Shown: piece by piece, positions 59,200-64,000 of the stretch | How the letters are laid out: every line of letters begins with the position of its first letter | Position numbering within the stretch: position 1 is the first letter of the stretch | Assembly: GCA_934047225.1 (NCBI GenBank) | Contig: OW203997.1 | Coordinates: 3,954,417 to 4,018,416, forward strand | Reading direction: 5' to 3' | Source of the DNA: Ypsolopha sequella | Lineage: Eukaryota; Arthropoda; Insecta; Lepidoptera; Ypsolophidae | DNA: 64,000 nt | Translations under genes and position numbers: made by a program | The notes under the pieces: model-generated | What the model saw: only the letters and a program-made list of their open reading frames with translations | What the model was told of the DNA's origin: nothing | Database searches by the model: none

Positions 59200-60041
59200 C
59201 GTGAGAACCCTAAGAACCAACATGTGGAATAGACGTTACAATAGTTTTTGCACTGAACAAAAACGTATTGTAGGGTATGACGGCATCGCATTGCTTTAGA
59301 ACAAGCACTGTGGGACATTCAACTTTGTGAAATACAAAAACTCTACCACAACCTGTTGGTAAGGAACTTGGAAAAAAGATCGCGATTTTATCTAAACTTC
59401 GTATCGCTTGCACGCGCCATTACATTGGAACTTCGGGAAAAAACTGAACTGCACCAGATTACTGGTTACAACTGGAAAAACATAGTAAAAGAAATAAAGC
59501 TTATTCCATATTTGAAGCACCGTTTAGTTCCGCAGAAGTTCTAAGTAGATCTAATAACTTTAAGGTCAAAAAGGTGCAAGTTAACGATGCATGGCAAATT
59601 GATAAGGAATATAACCTAATAATTACAGATGTAGAATCTATTGTATCAAAATACAATAATCGAGCAAGCGAAGCGTAATAAATTCAAAATTATACCCAAA
59701 CATACAATAACAAGAAATAATATGCAAGCGAACAGGATCGCAAAATATAATATAAATCAAAACAATGACATCAGCATCGCAAAAAAGAACATCTGTACGA
59801 AAGGCAAAGGAAGCGACATCCCAAATAAAAAAACTCATTTACTTATAAAGTGTTGGACAAAAAGCTAATACCTTCCTGACAAATAAAAGTGGCCCGTCTT
59901 TTGACCGCAAAGGGAATGTTTACTTTGGGTGCGCCGACGCAGAATTGGAGGCGTTTTTTTTTTTTTTGGTTGCCAGCCAACAATTGTTTCTGGGACCTTT
60001 GTCTCTCTACCTGCAGATACAAAAATGAGGCCTGTGATGAC
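59200..60041 (+). pseudogene. Decayed, intronless ORF cluster of unknown origin (left part)
   Basis: Several coding-looking frames follow each other with shifts between them. One, from 59356, is a 62-codon frame (SLARAITLELREKTELHQIT…). An overlapping frame runs from about 59452 to the TAA at 59679 (includes WLQLEKHSKR and DAWQIDKEYNLIITD). A third, around 59876-59946, includes GPSFDRKGNVYFGCAD and is cut by a T-run (59945-59958). Beyond it, a frame with FVSLPADTKMRPV reaches the hAT copy 2 insertion site. Composition is protein-like and there are no splice signals. The family is not recognised. Compact, intronless frames would suit an integrated DNA virus or large DNA transposon, but that is inference. 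Confidence 0.35.
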
Positions 60042-60297
60042 TAGAGAATACAATCCCGAGCATGTTTTTCAATCCCGGGCTTACGGGATTTTTGAAGCCT
60101 TTTCCCGGGATCCCGGGCCTATCCCGGGATTAGACTATGTGGTTTCTAATTGAGCTAAAATTTAAAAAAACGAGTAATAAAAAAAAATGTCTTTAATGTC
60201 TTTGCACAACACAAATCAGAACAATAATAAGAAAAGAAAAAACACAAACCAAAAAATACAATACTTTTGCAAGAAATTAAAAAACAGCACAAAATAA

Positions 60298-62295
60298 CTA
60301 TTTAGAATTTCGAAAATATAGTCGCAGAAATATCAAAGCATCCAATGTTTGACTTCCGAGCCTGCTTCGTAGTTTATTGCCAACATAAGCAGCAGCTGAA
60401 AACGCTCGTTCAGGTTCTACGCTGGTTGGAGGAATAGACAATAGATACTTATATGCTGTTTCTAAGTGATATCCACGAACTCCTCCATTTTCGAACAGGC
60501 TCATTTCACGTCTAATACTATTTGCCAACCCCAATTCATTTTGTACTTGTACTTCAGGATCTGGGGATTTCATACTCTTGTTAATTTCCAGCTGTAACTT
60601 TTCCTTTAATGTCAATTGGGGTTGGGAGGTTTCTGACCTTAGCTCATCATCTGTTTGTGATCCTGACCTTGCTTCTTCTTCCGTGTTATCTCGACTATTA
60701 AGTCTTTTAACAATACTCTTTATTTGCTTCCTCACTAAAGCCTGTGTCGGAACTGGAAATAAGTCGTGCCATTCCAAATCCGATAATAACTGATTTTCAT
60801 CATCCATTCGTGGATTTTGTAAATAATTTAACACGCCAGTTAAATCATCACTTCGTCGTTGCTTTATACGTTCCACTAAGGATGTTTTAATTTTTTTGGC
60901 AAGTGCTGAGTTTTTGCTAGACAGTTGTTTTATAAGAAATTTCAGAGCGGCATCAGCTGTGCATAAATTAGCATCTCGCCGACAGATTGCTTCTACTGTC
61001 AATTTAATTGGGGTCAGCACATCAACAATTTTATTTACCAATTCAAAATCAACATCTTCTAAACGAATTGGATGATTGAGATCTATAAGAGCTTTTTGAA
61101 TGCATGCTTTTAAAAGATAAAATCGCTCCAGCATTGTTAAAAGACTATTCCACCTGGTTTTACAGTCCAAAAGAAGTGACAGCTCTTTTCCATGTTCAAT
61201 TTTCACATATTTTTGAAGTACTGTTTCATTTTTCAACGGAGATCTTTTGAAATACACTACAACTTTGCGGATTTTCTTTATCAGCTCATTAATATTTTCA
61301 TATTGTGTTAACTCTGGTACGTGTTCTGGCGCAAGATCATTTTGTGACATTACGATTAAACCTGATTCTGGACAGTCTAAGTCTTCTAAATGGTGTTCAT
61401 CATCGCTGTCGTCCATATAATCAACATTCACAGCTGGTTCAATTATACTATCATCTGAGGTAGGGCTATCTTGCAAATTATTATGTTTTTCATAAAGCAC
61501 ATCACAGACCGCCAAATTGATACCATGTGCGAGACACAGTTGTTGTTCAGTGCAAACAAGCCACCCCACCTTTATCATAACATTTGGTCCATCGGTTACA
61601 ATAGCCACGATGTCAGTTTCTAGGGAAATGTCAAATTTACTTAGACGCTCTTGCAATATACGAAGACAATTTTCAGCTGTCATACTTCCGTAAATAGGAA
61701 CAAGTCCTAAGTTCCAAAATTTTTTATATGAATGAACGTTGACCGCCATGTATCGTTTATTGGAAGTTGAAGTCCACTCGTCGAAAGAAAGACTAAATCT
61801 TTCACCTGCACTTTTCAAATGTTGTAATTCTGCAGTTACTTGCTTTCTGATTTTTTCACTGTAATTCATAACACGTTTTCGAACAGTGACGGCTGACTTT
61901 GGTAAATCCGTGTATTTTGCTAAGAGCAATTTTCTCAAATCATCTGAGGTTATGAATACACTGAATGGAAATCCATCTAATGCAATCATTCTTGCCAAGA
62001 TATCATCCAGGCTATCGTCGGCACTTTTAGTAAAATAATCATCTAACTTTCGCTTGGCTGGCGGCGGTGCTGTGTTCAGATTTTCAGAATCTTGACTTGT
62101 TGAAGCTGATATAACCTTGATATTATGTTTTGATAACAAATGTGTATGTAATCCCTTAGTTGATCCACCCAAAGTCTTGAGGATGGCTGGGCATCGCTTA
62201 CATTTAGCACTATTCCCGTCCTTCGCAACTAAATAATAACTCCACACTGACGTCGTATCACTGTCTTTTTTATGTTTAACAAAGTCTCCCGCCAT
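60298..62295 (-). CDS. hAT-family transposase, copy 2
   Basis: 665 residues, with a translation identical to the copy 1 product, so the same functional assignments hold: BED finger C32/C35/H52/H57, putative nuclear signal 77-86, D172, D235, CxxH 254-257, W382 and E629 with the C-terminal dimerisation block. No stop, frameshift or intron. The start ATG lies 529 bp inside the element, exactly as in copy 1. Two identical intact copies in one window mean either very recent transposition or sequence homogenisation. The plus-strand frame at 60578-60793 is the shadow equivalent to the one in copy 1. Confidence 0.95.
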   Translation of the reverse strand: MAGDFVKHKKDSDTTSVWSYYLVAKDGNSAKCKRCPAILKTLGGSTKGLHTHLLSKHNIKVISASTSQDSENLNTAPPPAKRKLDDYFTKSADDSLDDILARMIALDGFPFSVFITSDDLRKLLLAKYTDLPKSAVTVRKRVMNYSEKIRKQVTAELQHLKSAGERFSLSFDEWTSTSNKRYMAVNVHSYKKFWNLGLVPIYGSMTAENCLRILQERLSKFDISLETDIVAIVTDGPNVMIKVGWLVCTEQQLCLAHGINLAVCDVLYEKHNNLQDSPTSDDSIIEPAVNVDYMDDSDDEHHLEDLDCPESGLIVMSQNDLAPEHVPELTQYENINELIKKIRKVVVYFKRSPLKNETVLQKYVKIEHGKELSLLLDCKTRWNSLLTMLERFYLLKACIQKALIDLNHPIRLEDVDFELVNKIVDVLTPIKLTVEAICRRDANLCTADAALKFLIKQLSSKNSALAKKIKTSLVERIKQRRSDDLTGVLNYLQNPRMDDENQLLSDLEWHDLFPVPTQALVRKQIKSIVKRLNSRDNTEEEARSGSQTDDELRSETSQPQLTLKEKLQLEINKSMKSPDPEVQVQNELGLANSIRREMSLFENGGVRGYHLETAYKYLLSIPPTSVEPERAFSAAAYVGNKLRSRLGSQTLDALIFLRLYFRNSK

Positions 62296-62401
62296 TTGAT
62301 ATACTTAATTTCAGATAATTGACTTTTAAATTTTAATGGCGTAGCCTACGTAACCCGTCACTGACAGAACAATAAATGAAAAAAATAAAACCTGATTTGC
62401 A

Positions 62402-62409
62402 TATTTATA
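62402..62409 (-). promoter_or_regulatory. TATA box of hAT transposase, copy 2
   Basis: TATAAATA on the minus strand, at the same offset from the element end and the ATG as in copy 1. Confidence 0.5.
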
Positions 62410-62832
62410 CTTTCGTACAGGGAATCCCCGACGGGAAATACCCGCAACAATATTATGATATGAGATGATCGGGTGATTCCCCTGTTGGTCCGTTGGGGAA
62501 TTACCTTAAGAGTATTGTATTAACGTATTCCGAGTGGGGAAGTCCCTTCTAAGTTCTACGACAAACATATTATTAGGACTGTACCTGTGTAGTAAATAGT
62601 GGGTACCTACGTATTGTACGAGTTGCTTTTTGTCGTAATGTATTAAAATAATCTAGGCAAGGTTATTTTCAAGACGCAACGGACTACGGAATACAAACTA
62701 GACTTGTTTGTGGCAATCCCGAAAATCCCGAGATTAGCCAAGTACAGTCCCGGGATTTTCGAGGCCAGAAAACGGTCGGGATCCCGGGATCCCGAGATTT
62801 GGGATCCCGGGATTGTATTCTCTAGTGATGAC

Positions 62833-63040
62833 CAATTTGACGTATAATTCTGGCGTGTGCGTCTTGTTTAATACTAAAATATTTTGAAAAATGGATTTGG
62901 AACTTAATTATATTACTGTTTTTGACTACGTGCTAACTGTTTTACCAATACTATTTGATAGGCGAGTGTCCTTCTCAGGACGACGACGCGACGTTCATTG
63001 TTATTGTCGCAGATTTTGTCTGTCAGTTGGCATATAATCA
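62833..63040 (+). pseudogene. Decayed ORF cluster of unknown origin (right part)
   Basis: The frame interrupted by hAT copy 2 appears to continue here for about 17 codons to TGA at 62885-62887. Three bases later, ATG at 62891 opens a new 48-codon frame (MDLELNYITVFDYVLTV…) ending TAA at 63035. Near-abutting frames without splice sites are unusual for a moth host gene. No protein family is recognised. Truncation or frameshift is likely, since the second frame ends in an arginine-rich stretch unlike its start. Confidence 0.3.
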
Positions 63041-63071
63041 ACAACGTGAATGCTAATCTTTTTTTCCTTTT

Positions 63072-63200
63072 TAGGGTTCCGTACCCAAAGGGCTAAATGG
63101 AGCCCTACTAATGTCACGCTGCTGTCTGTCTCTCCGTCCGTCCGTATGTCACGGATATGTAGCTCGTAGACGAACATTTTGATGTGTGTCAACAACCCAA
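63072..63200 (+). repeat. ggttccgtaccc-type repeat fragment
   Basis: TTTTTAGGGTTCCGTACCCAAAGGGC followed by TGTCTGTCTCTCCGTCCGTCC. It shares the start of the repeat at 2931 but diverges after the TCCG run. Confidence 0.5.
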
Positions 63201-63459
63201 AACCGAATAGTATGTTCCCAAGTTCCCGTACATGAAAAAGGAAAAATTTTTTTTTTCTTACCCTAACATGTGTGTTGTCATTGTCAAGCTAGCATTTAAT
63301 ATTTGAAAATATTATCAATGTCCATCAATGTTGTCAGTTTATGACCAATGTTGTTACGGTGTCTACCTCAAATACAAAAGTAGTTATTATAGTTAGGAAT
63401 ATGGAATTTCTATATTGTACTATAATAATAATATATAGTCACGACATGAGTCCTAGGGA

Positions 63460-63552
63460 AAGCAATCTTGCACCTAAATGTCAATCTCGGTATTTGCAAG
63501 ATTAAAAAGTCAATCTCGCAAGATCTCGATATTAGCGAGATCTTGCACTAAT
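63460..63552. repeat. Cluster of inverted 'caagatctcg' motifs
   Basis: AATCTTGCAC, AATCTCGGTATTTGCAAGATT, AATCTCGCAAGATCTCG and CGAGATCTTGCAC recur within 90 bp in both orientations. The layout resembles the subterminal motif arrays of the hAT elements nearby but with different bases, so it may be a terminus of a related element. Confidence 0.4.
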
Positions 63553-64000
63553 AAAAATTCTTTCGAAAAAATATTGTTTGAACTATTGGTTAGTAAAAAA
63601 AATAAAACACGATATTAATCCAATTAAAGGGATGATTTGAACATACTAATAATAGTTAATTATATTATTCTACTGACCATACTAAAAAGCTTTCCCAAAG
63701 AAATATACCAGCGCAAAAGAAAAAAAAAATTCTCCTATACGTAATAACTTTAAAAATCAACTGTAAATGTTGTATGGGCATGTGTTTTTTTTTTCATTTG
63801 CTTTGTTATGATTCTTTGGAAAATTTGTTTAGTGTGAACAGTAGAGTATATGATTTTATTTATAGCGTGTGTTTTCACTTTATATAGGCTAGCCCAGCCG
63901 CAGACAAGGTTCTTTCTAATTCCATGTTTTTAGTCATCAATTTCAACAAAATTATGTTGAAATGCAGTTATTGTCTTCTCGACCCAGCAAATCCAAAGCT
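63553..64000. other. No recognised feature
   Basis: AT-rich sequence to the window end. Nothing supportable. Confidence 0.35.

Larger units (their letters stand above)
60042..62824 (-). mobile_element. hAT transposon, copy 2, intact, 2783 bp
   Basis: Same element as 54157-56939 in opposite orientation and of identical length. Inverted ends TAGAGAATACAATCCCG at 60042-60058 and 62808-62824. Perfect 8 bp duplication GTGATGAC at 60034-60041 and 62825-62832, different from that of copy 1. The left ~115 bases compared by eye are base-for-base identical to copy 1. It interrupts the decayed ORF cluster. Confidence 0.95.

Noticed and set aside
54157..62824. The large inverted pair as an assembly artefact
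   Set aside because: Each copy has a different perfect 8 bp duplication and different flanking DNA, which an artefact of collapsed or mirrored contigs would not create. Long reads would settle it.

Overview
The window looks like non-coding, repeat-rich DNA from an insect, most likely a moth or butterfly (Lepidoptera). It is visibly AT-rich. No complete host gene can be read. It carries many interspersed repeats that I recognise by type from moth genomes: a 'gcccgcggcttcgcccgcg' element with a CAGT-repeat tail, a 'ggttccgtaccc ... cttggccggttttt' element, tRNA-derived SINEs, TTAA-flanked MITEs and TA-flanked foldback elements. There are no rRNA genes, no convincing functional tRNAs, no bacterial operons and no CRISPR array. 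The assignment to Lepidoptera rests on repeat recognition, not on a search.

Layout. 1-9.3 kb: small repeats, the first copy of a ~420 bp TTAA MITE, a LINE 3' fragment and a repeated 0.4 kb element. 9.3-12.7 kb: a 5'-truncated, frameshifted non-LTR retrotransposon (reverse transcriptase plus restriction-like endonuclease) on the minus strand, inserted in an older TTAA MITE with a recoverable target-site duplication. 12.7-19.2 kb: a dense patchwork of foldback elements, including a solo LTR inside a MITE and a SINE split by two insertions. 19.2-41.8 kb: mostly unrecognised AT-rich DNA with scattered repeats, including a composite block at 25.4-27.7 kb. 41.8-42.8 kb: an internally deleted piggyBac-type element that keeps both ends and coding scraps from both ends of its transposase. 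42.8-53.9 kb: mostly unrecognised sequence with one good candidate host exon near 51.0 kb.

54-63 kb is the most notable part. Two hAT transposons, each 2783 bp, lie in opposite orientation about 3.1 kb apart. Each encodes the same intact 665-residue transposase with BED zinc finger, DDE residues and dimerisation region. Each has 17 bp terminal inverted repeats and its own perfect 8 bp target-site duplication (GGCTCACC and GTGATGAC). Copy 1 interrupts a tRNA-derived SINE. Copy 2 interrupts a decayed, intronless, compact ORF cluster that I cannot identify. Matching translations and distinct duplications point to two separate, recent transposition events, so the family may still be active.

A few short segments have splice-site-bounded open frames (20.0, 32.3, 51.0, 52.1 and 57.9 kb) and could be exons of host genes with large introns. 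None is recognised, and all are low to moderate confidence.
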